The position numbers and the translations under genes are program-made. A stretch of DNA of 64,000 bases, taken from contig NZ_QUNR01000002.1 of NCBI RefSeq assembly GCF_003387535.1, positions 296,514 to 360,513 on the forward strand, written 5' to 3'. This document shows, piece after piece, positions 28,141 to 37,521 of the stretch. The stretch's first letter is position 1, and the number at the start of each line of letters is the position of its first letter. The stretch is from Paraperlucidibaca baekdonensis. GTDB lineage: Bacteria > Pseudomonadota > Gammaproteobacteria > Pseudomonadales > Moraxellaceae. The notes under the pieces were generated by a model. The model had not been told where the DNA came from, made no database searches, and saw only the letters and a list, made by a program, of their open reading frames with translations.

Positions 28141-28908
28141 TTAATGATGATGCGCCGAGCCATGTTCAGCGTGGTTCATGGCGGCCTCGTGCTCAGCGCT
28201 TTTGCCGCTCGATTGGCCCGCGTGCTGATGCCCGCCATGCAGCTGTGTGCCCAGCAGTGTCCACAGTCCAAAGAGAATAATCAACAGACCCGCGGTTTTG
28301 CGCGTGGCTGGTCGTTGCAATAGGCGCTTGATTTGCCCCGCCGCCGTGCCGGTGAGCAGCAGCGTGGGCAGCGTGCCCAGGCCAAAGGCGAGCATGACTA
28401 AGGCCGATTGCGCGGGGTCGGCGCGCGTGATGGCCAGTGTCATGGCGCTATAGACTAGGCCGCAGGGAAGCAAGCCCCAGATCATGCCGGCCGCAAGTGC
28501 ATGGCCGGGGTGACGTACCGGAAATAGGCGCTGGCGCAACGGCGCTAAGGCGCGCCATAACGGCCCACCCAAGCGCTCGATCTGCGCCAGCGCGGCAAAC
28601 CATCCGGCCATATACGCGCCCATCAGGATCATGAATACCCCGGCGGTGATGGGGATGATTTTTTTCATCGGGCCGAGATTTTGTAGGTCGGCGAGCAGAA
28701 CGCCGGCGACCAGCCCCAGCAGCGTGTAGGTGAGCAGGCGGCCGCTATTAAAGACCAGCTGCCATGCTAACAAGCGCCAACCTTGGCGCTGATCGGCAGG
28801 CAGCGCAAACGTGAAGGCGCCACTGAGGCCGCCGCACATGCCTACGCAATGGGTGCCGCCGAGTAGGCCCATGGTGAGGGCAGTGAGTAGCCAGGCCAGA
28901 TCAGTCAT
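28141..28908 (-). CDS. SafE/TauE-like membrane protein with His-rich tail (ccoS-linked)
   Basis: A 255-residue protein of the UreH/SafE-type transmembrane family (six to seven hydrophobic spans), starting MTDLAWLLTALTMGLLGGTH with a CVGMCGG motif just after. This family often sits after ccoS. The last 35 residues are hydrophilic and hold nine histidines (LHGGHQH... ending in HHH), a likely metal-binding tail. ATG 28908 overlaps the ccoS stop by eight bases; upstream in-frame codons lie within ccoS. A copper-handling role in cbb3 oxidase assembly is plausible but not shown. Confidence 0.82.
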   Translation of the reverse strand: MTDLAWLLTALTMGLLGGTHCVGMCGGLSGAFTFALPADQRQGWRLLAWQLVFNSGRLLTYTLLGLVAGVLLADLQNLGPMKKIIPITAGVFMILMGAYMAGWFAALAQIERLGGPLWRALAPLRQRLFPVRHPGHALAAGMIWGLLPCGLVYSAMTLAITRADPAQSALVMLAFGLGTLPTLLLTGTAAGQIKRLLQRPATRKTAGLLIILFGLWTLLGTQLHGGHQHAGQSSGKSAEHEAAMNHAEHGSAHHH

Positions 28909-29116
28909 GGGGCGTGTCCTTCTTAGCGGCTGGCGCTGACTGAGTGTCGCGCTCGCGGGCATCGTGGCGGCGCTGGCGTTGATCATCCATCAAAATGCGG
29001 TGTGCTGGACCTTGCATATCGTCAAATTGCTCGCTTTTGATGGCCCAAAACAGTACATAAATAGCCACAGATATAAACAAAAGACTCAGCGGGATGAGCA
29101 AATAAATGACTTCCAT
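28901..29116 (-). CDS. ccoS: cbb3 oxidase maturation protein CcoS
   Basis: A 71-residue single-span membrane protein starting MEVIYLLIPLSLLFISVAIY, with the family pattern of an N-terminal helix followed by AIKSEQFDDMQGPAHRILMD. CcoS is needed for cofactor insertion into cbb3 oxidase. It starts five bases after ccoI and overlaps the SafE-like gene. Confidence 0.93.
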   Translation of the reverse strand: MEVIYLLIPLSLLFISVAIYVLFWAIKSEQFDDMQGPAHRILMDDQRQRRHDARERDTQSAPAAKKDTPHD

Positions 29117-29121
29117 AAAAC

Positions 29122-31539
29122 CTACTCACTCAAACGAATATGGCGTAATCGGCGGGCATTGAAGACCACCACCAATGAACTCAGCGACATGCCCAAAGCT
29201 GCCGCCCACGGCGCAATAAAGCCGAGCGCGGCTGGCGGTAAAATGCCGAGATTATAGGTCACCGCCCAGCGCATATTTTGTCGAACATTGCGCGCGGTGT
29301 GTTCGGCCAATGCAAACGCTGGTAGCAGCGCACTCAAGCGATCGCCCAACAACACCGCATCGGCACTGGTCTGCGCCCAATCAGTGCCGGATGCCATGGC
29401 CACACCACAATGCGCCTGCGCCAGACTCGCGGCATCATTGATGCCATCGCCGACCATCACCACAATCGCGCCTTGCGCCTGCCATTGAGCAATCAGCGCT
29501 TGTTTCTGTGCCGGACTTTGCTGGCTGTAGACCTGCTGAATGCCAAGTGTTTCGGCAATGCGTTGAGGCTGTGCCGAGGCATCGCCAGAGAGTAAAACCG
29601 TGGTCAGTCCGCGTGCGTGGCAGCCGGCAATCAGCGCGTGCGCTTCTGGGCGCAGTTGATCGCTAAAGCACAGGCGCAGCAATGGCACATGGTCTCTGCT
29701 CAACCAAACAACCTGCTCGCTATCGGCTTGTGTGTGAGCACCGAGGGCAAATGCTGCGTGACCGAGGCGATAGAGTCCGTGATCTTCGGCCAGCGCTAAG
29801 CCTTGGCCAGGATGCGCGGTCACGGTTGCGCTAATCACCGCCGGCGCTACGCCTTGGCTTTGAATGTAGTCACACAGCGCCCGTGCGATAGGATGGCTTG
29901 CGCCGGTTTCCATGGCCAGTACCAGCGCCAATAACGACTCGCGCGAATCGGTGGGGCTGACTACGTGGCATTCACTGATTTGCAGCGCGCCCACGGTCAG
30001 CGTGCCAGTTTTATCGAAAACAATGTGGGTGGCCTCGGGCAATGTACTCAGCACATGCCCGCGGGTGAGCAAAAATCCCATCGCCGCTAAGCGCTCAGTG
30101 GCAAGCGTGAGTGCCGTTGGGGTGGCTAATGACAGCGCGCACGGACAGGTGGCGACTAAGACGGCTAAAGTGGCCCAAAAGGCTTGGCTGGGATCAACAA
30201 ACTGCCAGCCAATATACACACAAACGGCGAGCACCAATACGCGTGCGACAAACCAATGCGCGAGGCTGTCGGCACGCTGCGCCAGTGCCGGCTTTTCGGA
30301 CAGGGCGCGCGACATCAATTGATGCAGCGTGGCCAGTAGCGTGTCATTGCCGCTGCGCACCACAATGGCTTCCAGTGCACTATCGCCAACCACGCTGCCG
30401 GCGAGCAGCATATCGCCGCGGCGCTTGCGCAAAGCCGCTGGCTCCCCAGTGAGCATGGCCTCACTCACATAGCCACTGTCTTGCGCCAGCTCGGCATCGA
30501 CCGGCACGCTATCGCCGGCGGCTATTAAGATACGCTCGCCGGACACAAGCTCATCGCTAGGCATGTCCTGCCATTGATTATTGCGCCAATATTTGATGAG
30601 TCGTGGGTTGATGGTGAGCAGGTCAGCGGCGCGCTCGGCAGCGCGCTGACGGGCTTTGAGCTCAATAAAGCGGCTGCTTTGCAGAAAGAAAATAAACATG
30701 CAGACGGAGTCGAAATAGGTCTCGCCCTGACCAATGAGCGTGGCATAAACGCTGGCCCAAAAAGCGCCCCAGAGCGCAATAGACACCGGCACATCCATGG
30801 TCAAATGCCGTGCTCGCAGCGCTTGCCATGCGGCGCGATAAAATGGCCAGCCTGCCCAAGCAAATACCGGCAGTGTTATTAGTGCCGAAATCCAGCGCAT
30901 ATAGTCGCGGTATTCGGTATCAATGCCTTGAAATGCCCCGAGGTACAAACCGACTCCGAGCATCATGGCCTGCATGGTGCCAAGGCCAGCTAAAGCCACG
31001 CGTAAAAGCTGAGTTCGCGCCTGCTGCTTGAGTGCACTGGCATGGCTATCTTGCTGAAATGGCCGCAGCGTGTAGCCAATGCGGTCGAGATCGGTGAGCA
31101 CGGTGCTGAGGGTGATGTGCTCATCTTGCCAGCGCAGCCGAAGCCGATGCGTGCTGTAGTTGACGGTTGCCTCAAGCACGCCAACGGTCTGCTGCAGGCG
31201 TCGTTCAATGAGCCAGGCACAGGCAGCGCAACTTAAATTTTCAATGCTGAGCTCGGCAATCGATGTGTCACCCGCGTGACTGACAAATTCACGCTGCACG
31301 GCAGGATGATCAAAGCGGGCGAGCAATTCAGCGGGGGCGGCAGCGTAACGTTGCTGTGGCTCGCTGTCGCGATTGAGGTAGTAATCACTTAAGCCACTGG
31401 CCTCAATCGTTTCCGCCACCGCCACACAGCCGGGGCAGCAAAAATCGCGTGTCTCACCGAGAATAACGGCGCGATAGGGCCCCAGCGTGCTGGGGTTGGG
31501 CAGGCCACAATGAAAGCAGGCCATCAGCCGTGAGGTCAC
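29122..31539 (-). CDS. ccoI: Copper-exporting P1B-type ATPase CcoI/FixI
   Basis: About 805 residues (800 if ATG 31524 is used instead of GTG 31539). An N-terminal Cys-rich region (CFHCG, then CCPGC) precedes a heavy-metal-associated domain with LSCAACAW. The ion-binding CPC motif (ATCPCALSL), phosphorylation site DKTGTLT and hinge GDGINDAASLAQAH are intact. It moves copper across the inner membrane for the cbb3 active site. It lies between ccoH and ccoS. Confidence 0.95.
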   Translation of the reverse strand: MTSRLMACFHCGLPNPSTLGPYRAVILGETRDFCCPGCVAVAETIEASGLSDYYLNRDSEPQQRYAAAPAELLARFDHPAVQREFVSHAGDTSIAELSIENLSCAACAWLIERRLQQTVGVLEATVNYSTHRLRLRWQDEHITLSTVLTDLDRIGYTLRPFQQDSHASALKQQARTQLLRVALAGLGTMQAMMLGVGLYLGAFQGIDTEYRDYMRWISALITLPVFAWAGWPFYRAAWQALRARHLTMDVPVSIALWGAFWASVYATLIGQGETYFDSVCMFIFFLQSSRFIELKARQRAAERAADLLTINPRLIKYWRNNQWQDMPSDELVSGERILIAAGDSVPVDAELAQDSGYVSEAMLTGEPAALRKRRGDMLLAGSVVGDSALEAIVVRSGNDTLLATLHQLMSRALSEKPALAQRADSLAHWFVARVLVLAVCVYIGWQFVDPSQAFWATLAVLVATCPCALSLATPTALTLATERLAAMGFLLTRGHVLSTLPEATHIVFDKTGTLTVGALQISECHVVSPTDSRESLLALVLAMETGASHPIARALCDYIQSQGVAPAVISATVTAHPGQGLALAEDHGLYRLGHAAFALGAHTQADSEQVVWLSRDHVPLLRLCFSDQLRPEAHALIAGCHARGLTTVLLSGDASAQPQRIAETLGIQQVYSQQSPAQKQALIAQWQAQGAIVVMVGDGINDAASLAQAHCGVAMASGTDWAQTSADAVLLGDRLSALLPAFALAEHTARNVRQNMRWAVTYNLGILPPAALGFIAPWAAALGMSLSSLVVVFNARRLRHIRLSE

Positions 31540-31543
31540 GAGT

Positions 31544-32041
31544 TTATTGCGCGGCTAAATCGATCGTGCCGGGCGCTGGCAGCGTGACATCCTTGCTGAT
31601 ATGCCAGGCATCGGTGCTGATATCGAGGGTGTAGCGGCCGACGGGCACTTGCTTGAGCTCGCCGCGATATTCTCCCGGGGCGGTGGCGACCAGCAATAAA
31701 TTTTGATCGCGTGCGGCGAGCGTGGTGTGATTAAGACGTAGGGTCAGACTTGCCGGCCATTGACGATTGCTGCTGGAGTCTAGGCTTACGAGGGCCTCGC
31801 CAGTCAGGTCATCTAGAATGATGCGCGCATGCACGCCCAGTGCGCGGGCGGTATCGACGCGGGCGAAGTCTTCGTTAATCGACTTGCCATCTTGATACCA
31901 ATCACCGGACACCACTTCGTCTTTGTTGACTACCGCTAAATACACATAATGCAGTGATGACACCACCGCGATGGCGGGAATGGCAATCACAAACCAGACC
32001 CAAAACTGACGGTACCACGGGCGTTCAGCGGGGGTATTCAT
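31544..32041 (-). CDS. ccoH: FixH/CcoH family protein
   Basis: A 165-residue single-span membrane protein (WYRQFWVWFVIAIPAIAVVSS) with a periplasmic domain; the segment DWYQDGKSINEDFARVDTA is characteristic of FixH. It is required for stable cbb3 oxidase assembly. A very strong AGGAGG precedes ATG 32041. Confidence 0.92.
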   Translation of the reverse strand: MNTPAERPWYRQFWVWFVIAIPAIAVVSSLHYVYLAVVNKDEVVSGDWYQDGKSINEDFARVDTARALGVHARIILDDLTGEALVSLDSSSNRQWPASLTLRLNHTTLAARDQNLLLVATAPGEYRGELKQVPVGRYTLDISTDAWHISKDVTLPAPGTIDLAAQ

Positions 32042-32056
32042 AGCAGCCTCCTAGGG

Positions 32057-33493
32057 TTAGCGGCGCGGCATCATAAACGTACTGTCGGTACTGTCTTGCA
32101 CGGATTCATCGTCGGTACGCGTCACCACAAACTCAATAGCCGCGCGCTGACTTGCCCGCGGCGCCTCTTTGAGGATGACGGTCAATGGCACGGTGGCGAG
32201 CTCACCGGCCTGCAGCGAGATGATTTTGCTGCCGCCATTGAGCGTAATGGGCAATGTCTCGCTGCGCACCTCAACACGGTATTGGTAATCTTTTTGCGCT
32301 TTGTTCTGCACCTTCAAGGTGTAGCTGTTTTCAATGGTGCCGTCGTAGCTCTCGTTAAACAGCGCACCACGGTCGCGCATGGCCTCAATCGATAACGGCG
32401 TACGCATAAACAGAGCAAAGAGCAGGGCGGAGATCATCAGCGTGAGCGCGACGCTGTAGATGATCAGGCTCGGGCGCAGGAAGTGGTACTTGCCATCGCC
32501 GGTGTTCTCGAGCAGGTTCTCGGTGGTGTATTTCACCAAGCCGCGGGCATAGCCCATTTGGTCCATGACGCTGTCGCAGGCATCAATGCAGGCGGCGCAT
32601 TGAATGCACTCAAACTGCAAGCCATCACGAATATCAATACCCGTGGGGCAGACCTGCACGCAGAGTTTGCAATCGATGCAGTCACCGAGACCGACATCGA
32701 GGCTGGTCTGTTTGCGTCCACGTGAACCGCGCGGATCACCGCGGTGATGATCATAGGAAATGATCAAGGTGTCGCGATCAAACATCACGCTTTGAAAGCG
32801 GCCATAGGGGCAGATGTGCAGGCAGACTTGTTCGCGCATCCAGCCGGCATTGAGGTAGGTGGCGCCGGTAAAAAACAGCATCCAAAACGCCATCCATGGG
32901 TCCATGCTCAGCGTGGCAAACTCAAACCACAAGTCGCGCATGGGCGTGAAATAGCCGATAAACGCCATGCCGGTGGCGAGCGCGACAATGACCCAGCCGC
33001 TGTGTTTAATGGTGCGCTTGATGAACTTGCGCAGGCTCATCGGGGCTTTATCGAGACGCATGCGGGCGTTGCGATTGCCCTCGGCCATCTCCTCGATCCA
33101 CATAAAGACTTTTGTCCATACCGTCTGCGGACAGGCGTAGCCGCACCATACGCGCCCAGCAAGCACGGTCACAGCAAACAGCGTGAAGGCGGCAATAATG
33201 AACAGCCATGACAAGAAGAAAAAATCTTCCGGCAAAAAGGTCCACCAGAAAATATAGAAATGCCGGTTGGCTAGATCGAACAGCACGGCTTGGCGGCCTT
33301 CCCAGTCTATCCAAGGCAGCAAGAAAAACACCGCCATGGTCAGGTAGAGCGTGATGACACGAATGTTTTGAAAGAAACCGGAAATGGCGCGCGCATGAAT
33401 TTTTTCACGCTTGGCATAGAGATCCATCATTTGCGGCTGCACCACGCGCACGGGGTCGGGTGAGAGGTCGCGGGTGGGGATCTGTTCGCTCAT
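32057..33493 (-). CDS. ccoG: cbb3 oxidase accessory protein CcoG/FixG
   Basis: A 478-residue polyferredoxin-like membrane protein. Several N-terminal spans contain GRVWCGYACPQTVW; two 4Fe-4S motifs follow (CIDCKLCVQVCP and CIQCAACIDAC), and the C-terminus is a periplasmic Ig-like domain. CcoG reduces copper during cbb3 assembly in other bacteria. It is separated from ccoP by about 95 bp containing a stable hairpin. Confidence 0.95.
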   Translation of the reverse strand: MSEQIPTRDLSPDPVRVVQPQMMDLYAKREKIHARAISGFFQNIRVITLYLTMAVFFLLPWIDWEGRQAVLFDLANRHFYIFWWTFLPEDFFFLSWLFIIAAFTLFAVTVLAGRVWCGYACPQTVWTKVFMWIEEMAEGNRNARMRLDKAPMSLRKFIKRTIKHSGWVIVALATGMAFIGYFTPMRDLWFEFATLSMDPWMAFWMLFFTGATYLNAGWMREQVCLHICPYGRFQSVMFDRDTLIISYDHHRGDPRGSRGRKQTSLDVGLGDCIDCKLCVQVCPTGIDIRDGLQFECIQCAACIDACDSVMDQMGYARGLVKYTTENLLENTGDGKYHFLRPSLIIYSVALTLMISALLFALFMRTPLSIEAMRDRGALFNESYDGTIENSYTLKVQNKAQKDYQYRVEVRSETLPITLNGGSKIISLQAGELATVPLTVILKEAPRASQRAAIEFVVTRTDDESVQDSTDSTFMMPRR

Positions 33494-33546
33494 GGCACCA
33501 GTGTCCTAAGCTCAACGGGGCGTAGATGATACGCGGAGATGTTGCG

Positions 33547-33577
33547 GCTGTGCTGCGACGAATTGCCGCAGCACAGC
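33547..33577 (-). promoter_or_regulatory. Stable hairpin between ccoP and ccoG
   Basis: GCTGTGCTGCG and CGCAGCACAGC form an 11-bp perfect stem with a nine-base loop. No T-run follows on the minus strand, so it is probably an RNA-stabilising or attenuating structure separating ccoNOQP from ccoGHIS rather than a full terminator. Confidence 0.6.
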
Positions 33578-33587
33578 GTATTACCGA

Positions 33588-34472
33588 TTACTTATTGCTC
33601 AACGAGTACACATAGGCAGCCATGAGATGCACACGATCTGGGCCTAAGGTTTTGTCGAAGTTGGGCATACGGTTTTTGCGACCGTAATACACGGTATCGA
33701 GTACGTGGCGCTCAGCGCCGCCATAGAGCCAAATGGTGTCCGTTAAGTTCGGTGCACCAATGGCTTGATTGCCGCGACCATCGGCACCGTGGCAACCGGC
33801 GCAGACCGCGAAACGTTTTTCACCGGCAGCGGCGAGGTCGGCATCGACCGTGCGGCCAGACAGCGACAGCGTGTAGGTCACGACTTCTTTCACGCCTTGC
33901 TCACCCATGGACTCTTTCCACGCAGGCATCACGCCATTGCGGCCGTTGGTGAGGGTTTCCACGAGATTCTCTGGGCTGCCGCCATAGAGCCAGTCATCGT
34001 CGGTGAGGTTGGGGAAGCCTTGGCCACCGCGGGCATTGGAGCCGTGACAGAGCGCGCAGTTATTGGCGAAAATACGGCCGGCCACTTTCATGGCACGATC
34101 ATTTTTCGCTAATTCAGGAATTGGCGTGGCGGCAAATGACTTGTAGAGCGGGCCAAACTCTGTGTCGTAGGCCGCTTGGTCTGTGCTCAATTCATTGTGC
34201 GATGTCCAGCCTAAGAAACCTTGGAATTTGCCGAGGCCGGGGTAGAGCGCCAAATAGCCCAGGGCGAAAGCGATAGAGCCCCAAAAGCAGATTAGCCACC
34301 AGCGCGGCAAGGGGTTGTTGTACTCCTTGATGCCGTCGTATTCGTGGCCCGTGGTGCCATCTTCGGCCATGTCGGACAAGTCCATCTTGCGTGTCCACAT
34401 GAGCAGCCAGCTCACACCAATGATGTTGGCCAAGGCCAGAACGATGATGTAACCGCTCCAGAAATTGCTCAT
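33588..34472 (-). CDS. ccoP: cbb3 cytochrome c oxidase subunit III (diheme)
   Basis: A 294-residue membrane-anchored diheme cytochrome c. Two hydrophobic segments at the N-terminus are followed by two c-heme motifs, CALCH and CAGCH, each with a downstream Met ligand candidate. It passes electrons to the catalytic subunit. It overlaps ccoQ by ATGA. Confidence 0.96.
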   Translation of the reverse strand: MSNFWSGYIIVLALANIIGVSWLLMWTRKMDLSDMAEDGTTGHEYDGIKEYNNPLPRWWLICFWGSIAFALGYLALYPGLGKFQGFLGWTSHNELSTDQAAYDTEFGPLYKSFAATPIPELAKNDRAMKVAGRIFANNCALCHGSNARGGQGFPNLTDDDWLYGGSPENLVETLTNGRNGVMPAWKESMGEQGVKEVVTYTLSLSGRTVDADLAAAGEKRFAVCAGCHGADGRGNQAIGAPNLTDTIWLYGGAERHVLDTVYYGRKNRMPNFDKTLGPDRVHLMAAYVYSLSNK

Positions 34473-34654
34473 TTCTCATCTCCCTTTTGGGTCTTTTTTG
34501 CCTCAACACCATGAATAGGATCTGTGTCGATGGCAATTTGGCCATCGGCCTCAAAGCGCTTGCGATTCGATGGCTTAAATGCCCACCAGCAGATCGACAA
34601 AAACGCGATCATGGCCAAAATAGTGGCAATACCGTGCAGTGTGCCGCGATCCAT
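34469..34654 (-). CDS. ccoQ: cbb3 oxidase subunit CcoQ
   Basis: A 61-residue protein with one membrane span (GIATILAMIAFLSICWWAF) followed by the typical KRFEADGQIAID. CcoQ stabilises the CcoNOP complex. It sits between ccoO and ccoP with two-base spacing to ccoO. Confidence 0.92.
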   Translation of the reverse strand: MDRGTLHGIATILAMIAFLSICWWAFKPSNRKRFEADGQIAIDTDPIHGVEAKKTQKGDEK

Positions 34655-34656
34655 GA

Positions 34657-35280
34657 TTAGCGTATCCCCCGATCTTTAAAGGCGTGGCCTAATTGCTGCA
34701 AGTACGTCACTAAGGCCTGTAATTCGGTACGACCTTGCACCGCCTCTTCAGCGCCCGCGATGTCTGCATCGGTGTATGGCACGCCGAAATCACGGAACGT
34801 CTCGAGCTTTTTCGCGGTCAACTTGCCATCGAGCACGGTGGTCTCAAGCCATGGGTACGATGGCATGATGGACTCCGGTACTACATCGCGCGGATTGATT
34901 AAGTGGGCATAATGCCATTCATCCGAGTAACGACCGCCGACACGCGCTAAGTCAGGACCTGTGCGCTTGGAGCCCCACAGGAAGGGGTGATCCCAGACCG
35001 ACTCACCAGCCACTGAGTAGTGGCCATAACGGGCCGTTTCAGCGCGAAGTGGACGCACCATTTGCGTGTGGCAAACGTGGCAGCCTTCACGGATATAGAT
35101 ATCACGACCTTCCATGGCCAGCGGGCTCAATGGCACAAGGCTGCTGACCGGCTGCGTGGTTTCTTTTTGAAAGAACTGCGGCACGATCTCCACCAAGGTG
35201 GCGAAACTGATTGCCACCAAGGTGAAAAACGCTAATAAGCCGACGTTCTTTTCAACTAACTCATGCTTTGAAGATGCCAT
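34657..35280 (-). CDS. ccoO: cbb3 cytochrome c oxidase subunit II (monoheme)
   Basis: A 207-residue membrane-anchored cytochrome c with one c-heme site ([14 protein letters not shown]). The segments [16 protein letters not shown] and MPSYPWL are typical of CcoO. The start may be ATG 35280 or GTG 35283; AGGAG lies just upstream of both. It carries electrons between CcoP and CcoN. Confidence 0.95.
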   Translation of the reverse strand: MASSKHELVEKNVGLLAFFTLVAISFATLVEIVPQFFQKETTQPVSSLVPLSPLAMEGRDIYIREGCHVCHTQMVRPLRAETARYGHYSVAGESVWDHPFLWGSKRTGPDLARVGGRYSDEWHYAHLINPRDVVPESIMPSYPWLETTVLDGKLTAKKLETFRDFGVPYTDADIAGAEEAVQGRTELQALVTYLQQLGHAFKDRGIR

Positions 35281-35292
35281 CACATATTCTCC

Positions 35293-36723
35293 TTAGGCAG
35301 CAACAGGGGCAGGCAAGTCTTTCGGCTTGGCACCAGCGATGGTCTTGTAGGTGTTGTAGGCCATGACAAACATACCGGCCAAGAACAACATGCCGCCGAT
35401 TAAACGACCGACATACATGGGATGGCTGGCTACGACACTCTCAACAAAGCTGTAGGTCAAGGTGCCGTCGGCGTTGACCGCGCGCCACATCAACCCTTGC
35501 GTGATGCCAGAGATCCACATGGAGACGATGTAAAACACGGTGCCAATGGTGGCGAGCCAGAAGTGCACATTGATCAATGAGGTCGAGTACATGGCTTGGC
35601 GATCAAAGAGGCGAGGAATCAGCACATAGAGCGAGCCGATGGAGATCATTGCGACCCAGCCAAGGGCGCCAGAATGCACGTGGCCAATGGTCCAGTCGGT
35701 GTTGTGCGACAGCGAATTCACCGTTTTGATCGACATCATGGGGCCTTCAAACGTGGCCATCGCGTAAAACGACAGTGCCACAATCAGGAAGCGGATGATG
35801 GGGTCGGAGCGCAGCTTATCCCAAGCACCGGAGAGTGTGAGCACGCCGTTGAGCATGCCGCCCCAGCTTGGTGCAATGAGAATCAGCGAGAACGCCATGC
35901 CCAATGATTGCGTCCAATCGGGTAGCGCCGAGTAATGCAAATGGTGTGCACCGGCCCACATATAGACCGAGATCAGTGCCCAAAAGTGCACAATCGAGAG
36001 CCGGTAGGAGTACACCGGGCGACCCGCTTGGATGGGCACGAAGTAGTACATCATGCCGAGGAAGCCGGCGGTGAGCAGGAAGCCCACGGCGTTGTGGCCA
36101 TACCACCATTGAATCATCGCATCCATGGCACCGGAGTACATGGAGTAGGACTTGAAGGCAGAGATTGGCACAGCCATCGAGTTGACGATATGCAATAGCG
36201 CGATGGTAATAATGAAACCACCATAGAACCAGTTAGCCACATAGATGTGTGAAGTTTGGCGCTTCACCAGCGTGCCGAAAAACACGGTGGCATAGGCAAC
36301 CCACACCACAGCAATCAAGATATCGATGGGCCACTCGAGCTCGGCGTATTCTTTGGTGGAGGTCAAACCCATGGGCAGCGTGATGATGGCGGCGACAATA
36401 ACCGTCTGCCAACCCCAAAACACGAACTTAGCCATACCTGGCATATACAAGGAGGTGAGCGAGGTCCGTTGCACGACATACAGCGACGTGGTCATCAGCG
36501 CTGAGCCACCAAAGGCAAAAATGACCAAGTTGGTGTGCAGCGGGCGCAAGCGGCCAAATGAGAACCAGGCGGTGTCGAAGTTGAGGGCTGGCCAAGCGAG
36601 CTGAGCGGCGATCATCACCCCCATGCTCATGCCGAGAATGCCCCAGAAAATGGTCATGATGGCGAATTGCCGAACCACTTGCATGTCATATGTCGGTTGG
36701 GCGACTGTCTGTGCGTGGGACAT
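35293..36723 (-). CDS. ccoN: cbb3 cytochrome c oxidase catalytic subunit I
   Basis: A 476-residue heme-copper oxidase subunit with 12 predicted spans. Heme and Cu-B ligand histidines can be placed in [16 protein letters not shown], in [14 protein letters not shown] and in [10 protein letters not shown]. It reduces oxygen at high affinity under low oxygen. ATG 36723 is chosen because AGGAAG precedes it and the protein then starts at the normal family length. It heads ccoNOQP. Confidence 0.96.
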   Translation of the reverse strand: MSHAQTVAQPTYDMQVVRQFAIMTIFWGILGMSMGVMIAAQLAWPALNFDTAWFSFGRLRPLHTNLVIFAFGGSALMTTSLYVVQRTSLTSLYMPGMAKFVFWGWQTVIVAAIITLPMGLTSTKEYAELEWPIDILIAVVWVAYATVFFGTLVKRQTSHIYVANWFYGGFIITIALLHIVNSMAVPISAFKSYSMYSGAMDAMIQWWYGHNAVGFLLTAGFLGMMYYFVPIQAGRPVYSYRLSIVHFWALISVYMWAGAHHLHYSALPDWTQSLGMAFSLILIAPSWGGMLNGVLTLSGAWDKLRSDPIIRFLIVALSFYAMATFEGPMMSIKTVNSLSHNTDWTIGHVHSGALGWVAMISIGSLYVLIPRLFDRQAMYSTSLINVHFWLATIGTVFYIVSMWISGITQGLMWRAVNADGTLTYSFVESVVASHPMYVGRLIGGMLFLAGMFVMAYNTYKTIAGAKPKDLPAPVAA

Positions 36724-36974
36724 AGTTGCTTCCTGTTTACCAGATAAGAACGTCTTGCGAACACGGTAACCGATGCAAAGCTGAGCGTGCGCGTGCAGGG
36801 GCTGAGCGGCAATTCGGCAAGTGTCGGACAAGCTCATCATACCCACGATCATCGCGGGGGTATGTTTTAAGCCGCGCGCATTTTAGTGCCATTGGCGGCT
36901 TAACGCACCGACAAAATGCGGTCAATCGGTCATTTTTTGTGATTTTTTACTGTTCATCGCTAAGACATTGGTCA

Positions 36975-36990
36975 TGGCGCAATTCCTGCA
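36975..36990 (+). promoter_or_regulatory. Candidate sigma-54 promoter for glnK-amtB
   Basis: TGGCGC-N5-CTGCA keeps the invariant GG and GC spaced by 10 bases and differs from the TGGCAC-N5-TTGCA consensus at two positions. The predicted start is about 155 bp ahead of glnK. glnK-amtB operons are classical NtrC/sigma-54 targets. Confidence 0.5.
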
Positions 36991-37020
36991 TGCTCATTTT
37001 TAGCGCATGACGCGAAGGTC

Positions 37021-37037
37021 TGCACGTTAGCAGTGCA
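37021..37037. promoter_or_regulatory. NtrC-like binding site
   Basis: TGCAC-N7-GTGCA is a perfect-arm 17-bp dyad with the geometry of the NtrC consensus (TGCACC-N5-GGTGCA). It lies between the -24/-12 candidate and glnK, which is an unusual downstream position for an enhancer; enhancers can act from either side. Confidence 0.5.
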
Positions 37038-37143
37038 AAACAGCGATGGGCGTAGCCACCAACTCTGAGTATGCTTAGGGTCGTGATGGTCTAACGCTCT
37101 CCTCTGATGACCTCCAAAACATCCGCCAATTGACTGATATTAG

Positions 37144-37494
<351 letters not shown>

Positions 37495-37521
37495 CGCGGG
37501 TTTTGCTTTGAGGAGAGCATT

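Noticed and set aside
18629-36723. A single 18-kb operon
   Set aside because: All genes are on one strand, but gaps of 48-95 bp with a hairpin or possible promoters (ccoP/ccoG, SafE-like/hydrolase, pta/abgT, abgT/symporter) make several transcripts more likely.
36891-36905. TTGGCGGCTTAACGC as a second -24/-12 promoter
   Set aside because: The GG to GC spacing is nine rather than ten bases, and the remaining bases fit poorly.
37130-37143. TTGAC-TGAT-ATTAG as an Fnr box
   Set aside because: Only seven of ten consensus bases match, and it lies just ahead of glnK and about 400 bp from ccoN, the gene that would be expected to use it.
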